Source of the DNA: Gloeocapsopsis sp. IPPAS B-1203
Lineage (GTDB): Bacteria > Cyanobacteriota > Cyanobacteriia > Cyanobacteriales > Chroococcidiopsidaceae
DNA: 64,000 bases
NCBI RefSeq assembly: GCF_002749975.1
Contig: NZ_PEIG01000001.1
Span: 372,001-436,000, forward strand
Direction: 5' to 3'
Shown here: positions 37,015-46,549 of the stretch, in pieces
How positions within the stretch are numbered: position 1 is the first letter of the stretch
Layout: every line of letters starts with the position of its first letter
Translations under genes and position numbers: made by a program
The notes under the pieces: model-generated
Databases searched by the model: none
What the model was told of the DNA's origin: nothing
The model's input: the letters and a program-made list of their open reading frames with translations, nothing else

Positions 37015-40000
37015 GTGACAGAACCAGGAAGCTACGAAACTAATGTCGGCGAGGATACCTCGCCGCCCGTTTCTTACAAAGATACTGTTAATCTGCCTAA
37101 AACCAACTTTGACATGCGGGCAAACGCCACAAAGCGCGAGCCAGAAATTCAACAATTTTGGGCAGAAAACCAAATTTACGATCGCCTGTCGCAGAACAAC
37201 CCAGGCGAGGTTTTTGTTTTACACGATGGTCCACCTTACGCTAACGGCTCACTGCATCTCGGTCATGCACTTAATAAAATTCTCAAGGATATTATTAACC
37301 GATTTCAGTTGCTGCAAGGACGTAAAGTGCGCTACGTTCCTGGCTGGGATTGTCATGGTTTGCCGATTGAACTCAAAGTATTACAAAATATGAAGGCGGC
37401 TGAACGACAAAACCTCACGCCGCTACAGTTGCGTCGCAAAGCAAAAGACTTTGCCTTAGCTGCTGTCGAAGAACAAAGCAAAAGTTTCCAACGCTACGGC
37501 GTTTGGGGTGATTTTGACAATCCTTATTTAACTTTAAAGCCTGAATACGAAGCAGCACAAATTGGTGTATTTGGGCAAATGGTCTTAAAAGGATACATCT
37601 ATCGCGGTCTGAAACCTGTCCATTGGAGTCCTAGCTCAAAAACAGCTTTGGCAGAAGCTGAATTAGAATATCCTGAAGGTCATACTTCGCGCAGTCTTTA
37701 TGCTGCTTTCCCTGTCACTCATCTTTCTGAAGCTGTCTCTGCACTAGGGGAATTTTTACCACATCTGAGTGTAGCAATCTGGACAACGACACCCTGGACA
37801 ATTCCAGCTAACTTAGCGGTGGCTGTCAATCCAGAACTGACATATGCGGTTGTAGAAGTTCCCACCGATGAACATGCCAAATATTTAATCGTCGCTGCTG
37901 ACTTAGTAGAACGCTTGTCACAAATTCTCGCAACGGATCTTACTATCAAAGCTAAAGTCAGTGGTAAGGATTTAGAACACACGACCTACCGCCATCCACT
38001 CTACGATCGCGAAAGTCCAGTCGTGATTGGTGGTGATTATGTTACAACCGAGTCAGGTACAGGCTTAGTCCACACCGCACCAGGTCACGGACAAGATGAC
38101 TATATTGTTGGTCAAAGATACGGTTTACCAATTTTGGCACCAGTTGATGCTGATGGTAACTTTACTGCAGAAGCAGGACAATTTGCAGAGTTAAATGTCC
38201 TCGGTGATGGCAATTCTGCAGTCATTGATGCTCTATCTGCAGCGGGAGCGTTACTCAAAGAAGAACCTTATGTTCATAAATACCCCTACGATTGGCGGAC
38301 AAAAAAACCAACAATCTTCCGCGCCACAGAACAGTGGTTTGCCTCAGTAGCAGGATTTCGCGATCAAGCACTCCAAGCAATTGCTGGGGTGAAGTGGATT
38401 CCCGCAATCGGCGAAAATCGGATTACTGCAATGGTGTCCGAACGCTCAGATTGGTGCATTTCGCGACAACGTAGCTGGGGCGTACCGATCCCTGTGTTCT
38501 ACGACGAAGAAACAGGCGTTGCACTACTCAATGAAGAAACGATCGCCCACGTGCAAGCAATTATTGCAGAAAAAGGCACAGATGCATGGTGGGAATTATC
38601 AACTGAGGAGTTATTACCAGAAAGTTACCGTAACAATGGTCGCTCTTACCGCAAAGGGACAGATACGATGGATGTCTGGTTCGATTCGGGTTCCTCATGG
38701 GCAGCAGTAGTCCAACAGCGTCCGGAATTGCGCTATCCCGCTGATATGTATTTGGAAGGCTCCGACCAACACCGAGGCTGGTTTCAGTCAAGTTTACTCA
38801 CGAGTGTAGCAGTCAACGGCTATGCCCCTTACAAAACAGTCTTGACTCACGGTTTTACAATTGATGAGCAAGGTCGCAAAATGAGTAAATCGCTGGGAAA
38901 TGGCATCGAACCAGAGATTGTCATTAATGGTGGTAAAAACCAAAAAGAGGAACCAGCCTATGGTGCTGATGTCTTGCGGCTGTGGGTATCATCAGTCGAT
39001 TACACCTCAGATGCGCCACTGAGTAAAAATATTCTCAAGCAATTGTCGGATGCTTATCGCAAGATTCGCAATACAGCACGATTTTTGATTGGGAATTTAC
39101 ACGATTTTGACCCTGTTCAACATTCAGTCCCTTATGAGCAGTTGCCCGAACTCGATCGCTATATGCTGCACCGGATGACGGAAGTCTTCAAAGACGTGAC
39201 TGATGCTATGACAAGTTATCAATTCTTCCGGTTTTTCCAAACGGTGCAGAATTTCTGCGTAGTAGATTTATCTAACTTCTACTTAGATATTGCTAAAGAT
39301 AGATTGTACATCAGTGCGCCTAATGCATTTCGACGACGCAGTTGTCAAACTGTGTTGAGTGTCGCCCTGGAAAATTTAGCAAGAGCGATCGCACCTGTAC
39401 TATGTCACATGGCAGAAGATATTTGGCAGCAACTGCCTTATCCCACACCATACAAATCAGTTTTTGCAGCTGGTTGGGTGAAATTAGAGCAACAATGGCA
39501 CCAACCAGAACTGGGTAATTCTTGGCAAAAGCTACGACAAATTCGTGGAGAAGTTAATAAGGTTCTCGAACAAGCACGAGTCGAGAAAATGATTGGTTCT
39601 TCTTTAGAAGCCAAAGTGTTGCTTTATGTGCCTGATGCTGCACTCAAAGCACAATTACAAGCGTTACACCCTAGCACGACACCAACCCAACATACTGTAG
39701 TTGCGCCTGAAGGAGTAGAAACAGCTAAAATCTCTGCAACAGAAACCCCAAAAACCTGGCAACAGTATTTAGCAGAGATCTTGCAACCATTTACGCGATC
39801 GCCTGCCTATTTACGTGATGTATTAAAGGTATACCGCGAACTGTGGATAGTTGCAGTTGTTCTTGCGGTGTTTCCTTTGGTTGTTTTACCGATTGGTTTA
39901 TTAAAAGCCCTGCTTGTCGGAATCAATGAAATTCCGCTACTACCGCGCGTATTTCAACTGATTGGAATTTATGCAACGCTGCGCTACTTGTTATTCGTAT

Positions 40001-40365
40001 TTATGCGCGTGATGTTATCGCAAAAATCAAAACCGCTAGTTACTGAAACTAAATCTATCACAGATGCACCAGTACAACCCGAAAAGCAGTCACTTCAGTC
40101 TAATGGTGTTGATGAACTACGTTATTTATTCATTGCTTCCCAGGTAGAACTCGTCGATTCACCAGAAGCTGTGCAACATGCGAAGTACAACTTACAAACT
40201 GATGAACTAAGCATTGGTATTGTTCATGCAAATGGCAAAAAGTGCGTTGGCGAAGCCTACACGAAGTGTATTCGCTGCTGGAACTACTCAGTCCATGTTG
40301 GCGAATCATCAGAACATCCCCTCATCTGCGAACGATGCGTTTCTGCATTAGCTGGAGACTTTTAA
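37015..40365 (+). CDS. ileS: Isoleucyl-tRNA synthetase with an internal CAAD membrane domain
   Basis: The 1116-residue protein charges tRNA-Ile. The class I motifs are [15 protein letters not shown] (HIGH type) and [10 protein letters not shown] (KMSKS). The CP1 editing domain lies between, an anticodon-binding domain runs to about 880, and a C-terminal zinc module has CIRC and CERC. Between the last two, residues 915-1003 form a CAAD domain with two membrane helices ([23 protein letters not shown] and a second span) and the hallmark [30 protein letters not shown] domains anchor cyanobacterial synthetases to thylakoid membranes. It starts at GTG 37015. A small palindrome (GGCGAGGATACCTCGCC) in codons 10-15 adds about 14 extra N-terminal residues. 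Confidence 0.96.
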   Translation: MTEPGSYETNVGEDTSPPVSYKDTVNLPKTNFDMRANATKREPEIQQFWAENQIYDRLSQNNPGEVFVLHDGPPYANGSLHLGHALNKILKDIINRFQLLQGRKVRYVPGWDCHGLPIELKVLQNMKAAERQNLTPLQLRRKAKDFALAAVEEQSKSFQRYGVWGDFDNPYLTLKPEYEAAQIGVFGQMVLKGYIYRGLKPVHWSPSSKTALAEAELEYPEGHTSRSLYAAFPVTHLSEAVSALGEFLPHLSVAIWTTTPWTIPANLAVAVNPELTYAVVEVPTDEHAKYLIVAADLVERLSQILATDLTIKAKVSGKDLEHTTYRHPLYDRESPVVIGGDYVTTESGTGLVHTAPGHGQDDYIVGQRYGLPILAPVDADGNFTAEAGQFAELNVLGDGNSAVIDALSAAGALLKEEPYVHKYPYDWRTKKPTIFRATEQWFASVAGFRDQALQAIAGVKWIPAIGENRITAMVSERSDWCISRQRSWGVPIPVFYDEETGVALLNEETIAHVQAIIAEKGTDAWWELSTEELLPESYRNNGRSYRKGTDTMDVWFDSGSSWAAVVQQRPELRYPADMYLEGSDQHRGWFQSSLLTSVAVNGYAPYKTVLTHGFTIDEQGRKMSKSLGNGIEPEIVINGGKNQKEEPAYGADVLRLWVSSVDYTSDAPLSKNILKQLSDAYRKIRNTARFLIGNLHDFDPVQHSVPYEQLPELDRYMLHRMTEVFKDVTDAMTSYQFFRFFQTVQNFCVVDLSNFYLDIAKDRLYISAPNAFRRRSCQTVLSVALENLARAIAPVLCHMAEDIWQQLPYPTPYKSVFAAGWVKLEQQWHQPELGNSWQKLRQIRGEVNKVLEQARVEKMIGSSLEAKVLLYVPDAALKAQLQALHPSTTPTQHTVVAPEGVETAKISATETPKTWQQYLAEILQPFTRSPAYLRDVLKVYRELWIVAVVLAVFPLVVLPIGLLKALLVGINEIPLLPRVFQLIGIYATLRYLLFVFMRVMLSQKSKPLVTETKSITDAPVQPEKQSLQSNGVDELRYLFIASQVELVDSPEAVQHAKYNLQTDELSIGIVHANGKKCVGEAYTKCIRCWNYSVHVGESSEHPLICERCVSALAGDF

Positions 40366-40500
40366 AAGGGAACTGGTAACTGGTAATTGGCGAAGCCGCC
40401 GCACGCTGCTTGTGGTGTCCCAAGCAGAACGGCGGTAACTGGTAAATATCTTTTTTCTCATTACCGATTACCGATTACCCATTACCGACCTTAGCAAATG
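40366..40500. repeat. Heptamer STRR arms flanking a palindromic repeat
   Basis: GGTAACTGGTAATTGG and GGTAACTGGTAA flank a GC-rich segment (CGAAGCCGCCGCACGCTGCTTGTGGTGTCCCAAGCAGAACGGCGG). The inverted array ATTACCGATTACCGATTACCCATTACCGA follows. It looks like a palindromic repeat inserted into an STRR array between convergent genes. Confidence 0.65.
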
Positions 40501-40520
40501 CGATATTTAATTATGTCTAC

Positions 40521-41450
40521 CTACTTAGCATTGACCAATTGCGTTTGCTGTTGACTGCTACCAGTTGCTTGCAGTTTTTGTAAAAACTCTTGCGTTATTT
40601 GAGTAAACGCTTTAGCGCCAGCAGACTGTGGATTTGTCAACACAACAGGCATAAAACTATCAACTGCTTTAGCAACATTAACATCAGTAGGTATTTGTGT
40701 CCTGAAAATCTGTGCTGCATCGAAATCTTCATGAATTCTTTGCATGACTTGTTTATAGTATCGTCCCGTAATTAAATTACCCGACATTGTAAATACAATT
40801 CCCAATAATTTGATATTCAAATTAACCTCAGATGCATGACTTTCTTTAAGCTGAGCGATACGTCTTTCTAATAACTGAATGCCTACTATCGATAATGGCT
40901 CAGATTTTGCAGGTAGGATGTAAAAGTTACTAGCAGCAAGTGCGCTTCGAGTCATCAAATTGTAACCAGGTGCGCAATCGAGAATAATAAAATCATAGTT
41001 TTCGATAACTGGCTCTAAAATCTGTTTTACTAATCGTCGTTCAAAACGATTCCAGACAGTTTCAAAATCTAATCGATCTACCTCAAAAGCTTCTTCATGA
41101 AGCATTTCAGAAACAACAAATTCATCGTACAGCTCAATATCTCCAGGTAATAAATCTAAATTAGGAAGCTTACATACATTGTGATGAATTGCTTCTTTAA
41201 CACTTATTTTTGAGCGCGTCTCTGGCTGAATAGCTTGATTAATTAAATATTTCAAAGTACGCTTTGTCTTGCGATACTTTGCAAAGTCTGTCGGGGACAT
41301 CATACTCAAGGTAGCACTAATTTGAGTATCTAAATCGAAAACAAGAACTTTTTTACCATGATCTTTGGCTAGCGCAGTTGCTAAGTTGACACTTAACGTT
41401 GTTTTACCCACACCACCTTTCATATTTGCTGTTGCAATGATATAAGCCAT
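40521..41450 (-). CDS. ParA/Soj-family ATPase (no ParB partner)
   Basis: This 309-residue deviant-Walker ATPase has KGGVGKTT at the N-terminus (ATANMKGGVGKTTLSVNLATALA), Walker A' VFDLDTQ and Walker B FIILDCAPG. A helical insertion at residues 65-130 (KRTLKYLINQAIQ...HEEAFEVDRLDFETVWNRF) and a Gln-rich tail follow. ParA proteins position DNA or protein cargo on the nucleoid. No ParB, parS-like palindrome or partner gene is adjacent, so it is an orphan; a cargo-positioning role is as likely as chromosome segregation. Confidence 0.85.
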   Translation of the reverse strand: MAYIIATANMKGGVGKTTLSVNLATALAKDHGKKVLVFDLDTQISATLSMMSPTDFAKYRKTKRTLKYLINQAIQPETRSKISVKEAIHHNVCKLPNLDLLPGDIELYDEFVVSEMLHEEAFEVDRLDFETVWNRFERRLVKQILEPVIENYDFIILDCAPGYNLMTRSALAASNFYILPAKSEPLSIVGIQLLERRIAQLKESHASEVNLNIKLLGIVFTMSGNLITGRYYKQVMQRIHEDFDAAQIFRTQIPTDVNVAKAVDSFMPVVLTNPQSAGAKAFTQITQEFLQKLQATGSSQQQTQLVNAK

Positions 41451-41591
41451 TAGTAAAATCCTGGAATTCAGTTAATGCTTGATTACACTGTGTTGTGATT
41501 TAGCTGTCTTGAGGTAGACAGACACAAAAGTAGATTAATGCTAAATTTACTCGAGTGATACTGTTAAGTTATATTTAGGAACCATTGTTTT

Positions 41592-42212
41592 ATGGCACAT
41601 ATTCTGCATGTTGATTCTAGTCCTCGTGGTGAACGTTCTTTTTCACGTAAACTTTCTTATGAGTTCATCACAGCGTGGAAAAATGCCCATCCAGAGGATA
41701 CACTGACTTACCGCGATTTGGGCAAAAATCCTGTACCCCACGTCGATGAGGGATGGATTGCTGCTGCATTTACACCACCAGAAGCGCGTACTCCCGAACT
41801 AGATGCAGCAATTAAGCTTTCGGATGACTTAGTAGATGAATTTCTCGCCGCCGATCGCTACGTTTTTGGTATCCCAATGTACAACTTTAGCGTACCTTCT
41901 ACTTTTAAAGCATATATTGACCAGATTATTCGTGTTAATCGCACTTATGCCACTACTGAGCAAGGCTACGAAGGTTTAGTTCATGGCAAAAAGATGCTAG
42001 TTGTGACTGCTAGCGGTGGTAGCTATAGATCGGGAACTCCAGCAGAACAGTATGATTACCTTAAGCCTTTTTTACAGGCTGTATTTGGCTTAATCGGAAT
42101 TACTGATATTACCTTTGTACAAGCCGATAACCTCAGCAGTGGTGACGACGCGCGTCAAGACTCTTTAGACGAAGCCCGTACAACGATTGAAGAGTTAGTT
42201 GCTAACTGGTAG
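41592..42212 (+). CDS. azoR: FMN-dependent NADH:quinone reductase / azoreductase
   Basis: This 206-residue flavodoxin-fold enzyme has ILHVDSSPRGERSFSRKLS binding FMN phosphate, the conserved PMYNFSVPSTFKAYIDQIIRVNRTYATTEQGYEGL, and TASGGSY. It would reduce quinones and azo compounds by two-electron transfer, protecting against thiol stress. The length and motifs are standard for AzoR. Single gene. Confidence 0.93.
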   Translation: MAHILHVDSSPRGERSFSRKLSYEFITAWKNAHPEDTLTYRDLGKNPVPHVDEGWIAAAFTPPEARTPELDAAIKLSDDLVDEFLAADRYVFGIPMYNFSVPSTFKAYIDQIIRVNRTYATTEQGYEGLVHGKKMLVVTASGGSYRSGTPAEQYDYLKPFLQAVFGLIGITDITFVQADNLSSGDDARQDSLDEARTTIEELVANW

Positions 42213-42618
42213 TAACTTAGCTGTAGAACTACGACTTTACAGGGTTGACCGTTGAGGGGTAACACTTTCGTCAAAATCTGATCTAGAGGATATGATACTA
42301 GAAAAGGTTAGTCATATTAAACTTTAGACAGAATCATTGCGAGGTATGAGGCTTCTCACAGATAAGCGGGTGAAACTCTTCAAAGTCAACGTTTTGACCA
42401 ATTAAATTTAAGTTGGTTGCAAATAATAACTGATTTTACGATGCGACTACACCGTATAATATGTTAAGTGGGAACTAGTAGAAAGTTGAAGAGTTTCACT
42501 ACTCCCATTTTTATAAATCTCAATATTTAAGAAATACTGTCTTCACATAAGGTTTTTAACGCTACTTGTGATTTGTTATGCCAAAAATCTGTTCGCAAAA
42601 ATTGCGATCGCTTTGAGT
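42213..42618. other. Intergenic region containing a 14-bp perfect inverted repeat
   Basis: There is no gene. GTGAAACTCTTCAA (42370-42383) and its exact inverse TTGAAGAGTTTCAC (42486-42499) lie 102 bp apart and could be the ends of a small non-autonomous element or a long hairpin. The AT-rich character of the following accessory block begins here. Confidence 0.45.
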
Positions 42619-43626
42619 TTAGTCTGCTCCTAGCATAGTTGACGATAACTTTGGTGTCATTCTTGTATATCTAGGATAATTAAGCTGGTTCATCACCTCA
42701 GATAAGCTATCTTCAATAAAAATTGCGTCAGCTTCACTGATATAGTCTTGCCATTTTTTAGTAGGTTTCTTTATCGTACCAAATAGATTGGGATACATCT
42801 TCTCTTCAGCAAACTCAGGATATTCATTTCTACTTTCAGGAATACACTCCTCTTCGTATGATTCCTCTAAAAAGTCGCAAACTCGACGAATTATTAATTC
42901 TGGCTCGCTAATAAAGTCTTCATACCGAATTAACATAAATTGGCAGGGATTGGAGTGATATTCTCTCAATACCAGTTGGATACGTTTCGTGTAAAGTTCA
43001 CAAAAATCTTTAGGAGAAAGCATTAGCCAGGTAAGATTTGACTTTTCAATACCATCTTCCAAAGAAACCTTGAGCCTCTGCCTATAAGAACTATATACAT
43101 CAAGAGGATGACGATATATATGGATAAACTTAGCTTTGGGAAATGTTGCTTTTATTTCTGGAATTCTATATACATGTAAAGGGCTTTTTTCAATTATTCT
43201 TTTCGTACCTCGTGCTTGCTCAGCATAGTAAAAAAATGTCTGAAGCAAAAGTACATTAAAAGTTAGCTTATATGTTAAAGATCTTAATAGATTAAACTTA
43301 GTAGCAATTTTAGTAGATAGCGTTTCCGTAAAAAAACAATATTGAAATACCCTTATCCACCTAGTTTTTTTAAGAAAACGATGGTAGCAATCTGTATTAT
43401 TTAGTAAATACTTGAGTGGTTTTTTGTTATCAATACAAGAATTATAGAAAACCTTAGATTCTGTAAGATCTACTCCAGTTTTTTCCTTACTATTATATGG
43501 TCTAAAGCTAGAATGTCTTTGAAGTACTCGGTAAAGAATACTACTACCACTTCGAGAACCACCTATAATAAACACAGGTGACTTTTGTTTCATAAGCGTT
43601 GAAATTTCAGATAGAGTTAAATTCAT
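42619..43626 (-). CDS. Sulfotransferase-family protein
   Basis: The 335-residue protein has the 5'-phosphosulfate-binding loop near the N-terminus (PVFIIGGSRSGSSILYRVLQRH) and the 3'-phosphate-binding segment IHIYRHPLDVYSSYRQR, both diagnostic of PAPS-dependent sulfotransferases. IIEKSPLHVYRIPEI and MLIRYEDFISEPE are also typical. It would transfer sulfate from PAPS to a carbohydrate, lipid or peptide; the acceptor is unknown. The gene is AT-rich compared with its neighbours and stands alone, suggesting horizontal acquisition. Confidence 0.85.
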   Translation of the reverse strand: MNLTLSEISTLMKQKSPVFIIGGSRSGSSILYRVLQRHSSFRPYNSKEKTGVDLTESKVFYNSCIDNKKPLKYLLNNTDCYHRFLKKTRWIRVFQYCFFTETLSTKIATKFNLLRSLTYKLTFNVLLLQTFFYYAEQARGTKRIIEKSPLHVYRIPEIKATFPKAKFIHIYRHPLDVYSSYRQRLKVSLEDGIEKSNLTWLMLSPKDFCELYTKRIQLVLREYHSNPCQFMLIRYEDFISEPELIIRRVCDFLEESYEEECIPESRNEYPEFAEEKMYPNLFGTIKKPTKKWQDYISEADAIFIEDSLSEVMNQLNYPRYTRMTPKLSSTMLGAD

Positions 43627-43960
43627 AAGCTTGTTGTAGTAATAGGACTGAACTTTCCTTATTCGTTAAATCTTGGAGTAAGATCTTAAACAACATTTGT
43701 ATATATTAAACTCCTACAAATTTAACATTTTGTCTATTCAGAGAAAGTTAGGATAGTTCAGGTAATTAATAGAAATAAATATTTTTTGATATTAGTAAAA
43801 GAAATAAAATAATTTATGTAAGATGTTATACACCTTTGTTAGTCGGAGATAAAAATCTGATTGCGAAATAAGAGATAATCTAGCTATAAAGTAGGTAGTT
43901 GTATAGTTTACTCAAATGTGCAAACTTAGTTGTATAGGTTATGCGATCGCTTTCTCATAA
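43627..43960. other. AT-rich intergenic region
   Basis: These 334 bp have no open frame of note, no clear terminator and no repeat recognised. They separate the sulfotransferase gene from the end of the three-gene DNA-processing operon. Confidence 0.4.
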
Positions 43961-46549
43961 TTATGGTAGCTGAATCGTTTTCGCAAATAAGCTTTGTAAT
44001 CGATGTAGTTGTGCGCCACCTTGGTAGAGTAAATCGCCTTTACCGAGTAAATAAGCTGCTGAAGTTTGTTTTCCCCCTAAGATAATCGCAGAATCAGCCT
44101 CACTCGCAGTCCGCAGCGCAACTCTTCCTGGTAAATTTGAGCGGATAATTGGAGTAACGACTTTAGCTTCAGGACGTTGTGTAGCAATGATAAGATGAAT
44201 TCCTGCAGCGCGTGCCATTGCACCTAATCGTTTAATACTTTGTTCGAGTGCATTGCGGCTTTCTTTTTCTGCCATAAAATCAGCATACTCATCAAATATA
44301 CAGACGATACGGGGAGTTGAGAAATGCGTTTTCTGATTGTAGCTATTCAAATCGGCACATCCTGCTGATTCAAACAGTTGATAGCGCTGTTCCATTTCTG
44401 TCACGAGTCGATCCATTAATTCAATTGCCTGTTCGGTATCCTTAACTACAGGTGAATAAAGCGATCGTATCTGTTCAAATTCTGGAAACGTGACTCGTTT
44501 AGGATCGACAAGCGCAACTTTAAGATAATCTGGGGAATGACGAGTAATAAGACTAAGAAGCAGCGATCGCAAAAACTCACTTTTACCACTACCAGTGGTA
44601 CCACCAACCAAAAAGTGACAAGTATTCGGATCAGACAAATCAGCTTCTACAAGTTGTCCTTCTAAGTTTACCCCAATAGCAATTTTTATCTGAGCATCAA
44701 TAGATAACACTTGCGATCGCACATATTTTTCAAAGCTAGCGACTTGGCGATCTTGACGCGGTAAATCAACACTGATATATCCTGCTTGCGGTGCAATCAG
44801 AGGAGGATTTGCGAGTCCTAACTGCACCTGTAAGTCATTAGATAAGCGTAAAATGGAACCAACTTTAACTCCTGCATGAGGTTTGAGTTTCACACGTACA
44901 AATGCAGGTCCAATAGCAGCACCTTGGTACTCAACACCAATACCAAAAGATTCTAATGTATCAACTAACTCTTTTCCAGTGCGATCGGCGTTAGGAGTTG
45001 AGGCTTTGGAATTGTCCTGAATAGATGGAGATGACACTACTGATAAGCTATCAATAGCGATCGCTTCACTGTCGTTAAAAAAAGATTGGCATTTTTTGTG
45101 CTGTGGACAGACGTAACATAAATCAGGCTGACTTGTAGGCGGTGGTGGATCGGGTTGCGGTGGTTCCCAAGTTAACCATTGCTGCATTTGTTGCATTTTT
45201 TGGGGAACAAGTTGATGTACTGTTTTCTCCAGTTGCTCCCATGTAAAAGTGAGTTCATGCAAATCGGGTAGTACGCTATAAACGGCGGAATTAATCTCAA
45301 CACCAATCTTTTTACGCAGCATATAACTGTAAAGCGCGACTTGCGCTAACTGGGCTGATTGATCGACAGCTTGATATGATTTATACTCAACTACACACAA
45401 ACGTTGCTCAGCAAAATCGTAGATAAGGCTGTCACATCTACCTTTAATTAACTGCTGCGTTCCATTGGGAAGCGTAAAGTAATGTTGAATTTTCAGTTCT
45501 TGCGCTAGAAATGTTTTAGAAATAACTTCTTGTGCTGTACAGTAGCGACGATTACCAATCAATAACTGCGCCCAACGGTGAATAAGTTGCGTAAGTCCTA
45601 ACCAAAGTTGATGTAATGCGGGTGCTTTTCCAGGTTCTTTCTGAATAGATACTTGTAGATAAGGAAAAAAAACTTTTTCATAGAATAATTTTTGTAATGC
45701 AGAGGCGATCGCTTCTACCTCTAATTGTTCAATATTTAGTTCAAACAAAGCCGAAAACTGCGAGTCTTGTTTTGCAATACGGACAAATTGATTTGATAAT
45801 TCATGAAATGCTGTCCCAATTCCAACTGCAGTATCCGCAGGTAAGAAAAGTGTCATTCCGCCAAAGTGATAGCCTAAATAAAACAATCGCGGACACTCAA
45901 AGGCTACTCTGACATTAGTAACACTTAAAGAAGGTTCAGTTTTAGCTCCTAGCATATTATATGTAGGCTCAAAGTTACTTTTTGCTATCTCAATTAGTCG
46001 TCGATGCACGTGAGCTAGATACACTGTGTCCATCTTGGCATACTGTAACTGCTTTGATGTTAATGGTCGCTGTCCCCAATCGCTTCCCTGTTCTGTTTGA
46101 TCTATGTTGACAAAGTGACAAAGTTCTGATGCTAAGGTTTTTAATTTTAAATTTGTAACAGACAGAGAGTTTTTAGCTAACTTTTTTGCGATCGCCCAAG
46201 TACAAGTTACGTTTTTTGCATCTTTTTTTCCTAAAAATCTTAAATCATAATTAGCATTATGAAAGACTTTTTCGATTTGGGGATTTGCCATAATTTTATG
46301 AACGAAATACGTTACTAAATTAGGCTTATCCAATACGTCTAAAATTACCGTAGAGTTACCTGTACGATCCTCATGATTGCTTAAAACCTGAATTAGAGAC
46401 AATCTAGGGCAAGTAGTTTTGTAATCAGCAACTTCTGTATCTAACCAAAGAATGTTACTAGAGACAATTTGATGAATAAATACTCGAATATCATTGTCTT
46501 CAGTAAGATATAGTGCCTGTGTTAATTTATTATTGAGAAGTTGATTCAT
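43961..46549 (-). CDS. RNase D-like exonuclease + Cas4/RecB-like Fe-S nuclease + FtsK-like ATPase fusion
   Basis: An 862-residue protein with three enzymatic modules. Residues 1-195: DEDDy exonuclease with Asp37/Glu39 (LDTEV), Asn98/Asp102 (FHNANYDLRFL) and Tyr170/Asp174 (YAKMD). Residues 210-490: PD-(D/E)xK nuclease of RecB/Cas4 type with Cys219, GTAFHE, Asp373, Glu388-Tyr-Lys390, Gln403 and Tyr407. A Cys cluster CYVCPQHKKC (478, 481, 487) with Cys219 could hold an Fe-S cluster. Residues 525-862: FtsK/SpoIIIE-type alpha and motor domains with Walker A GGTTGSGKS (649-657) and Walker B IFDEYAD. Transmembrane and gamma (DNA-reading) domains of FtsK are absent. The start overlaps the upstream ATPase stop by ATGA. 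Function is undetermined; DNA processing is inferred. Confidence 0.88.
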   Translation of the reverse strand: MNQLLNNKLTQALYLTEDNDIRVFIHQIVSSNILWLDTEVADYKTTCPRLSLIQVLSNHEDRTGNSTVILDVLDKPNLVTYFVHKIMANPQIEKVFHNANYDLRFLGKKDAKNVTCTWAIAKKLAKNSLSVTNLKLKTLASELCHFVNIDQTEQGSDWGQRPLTSKQLQYAKMDTVYLAHVHRRLIEIAKSNFEPTYNMLGAKTEPSLSVTNVRVAFECPRLFYLGYHFGGMTLFLPADTAVGIGTAFHELSNQFVRIAKQDSQFSALFELNIEQLEVEAIASALQKLFYEKVFFPYLQVSIQKEPGKAPALHQLWLGLTQLIHRWAQLLIGNRRYCTAQEVISKTFLAQELKIQHYFTLPNGTQQLIKGRCDSLIYDFAEQRLCVVEYKSYQAVDQSAQLAQVALYSYMLRKKIGVEINSAVYSVLPDLHELTFTWEQLEKTVHQLVPQKMQQMQQWLTWEPPQPDPPPPTSQPDLCYVCPQHKKCQSFFNDSEAIAIDSLSVVSSPSIQDNSKASTPNADRTGKELVDTLESFGIGVEYQGAAIGPAFVRVKLKPHAGVKVGSILRLSNDLQVQLGLANPPLIAPQAGYISVDLPRQDRQVASFEKYVRSQVLSIDAQIKIAIGVNLEGQLVEADLSDPNTCHFLVGGTTGSGKSEFLRSLLLSLITRHSPDYLKVALVDPKRVTFPEFEQIRSLYSPVVKDTEQAIELMDRLVTEMEQRYQLFESAGCADLNSYNQKTHFSTPRIVCIFDEYADFMAEKESRNALEQSIKRLGAMARAAGIHLIIATQRPEAKVVTPIIRSNLPGRVALRTASEADSAIILGGKQTSAAYLLGKGDLLYQGGAQLHRLQSLFAKTIQLP

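Noticed and set aside
40521-41450. ParA gene as a plasmid partition module or carboxysome-positioning McdA
   Set aside because: No ParB, McdB-like gene or parS repeats are adjacent, so only an orphan ParA-family ATPase can be supported.
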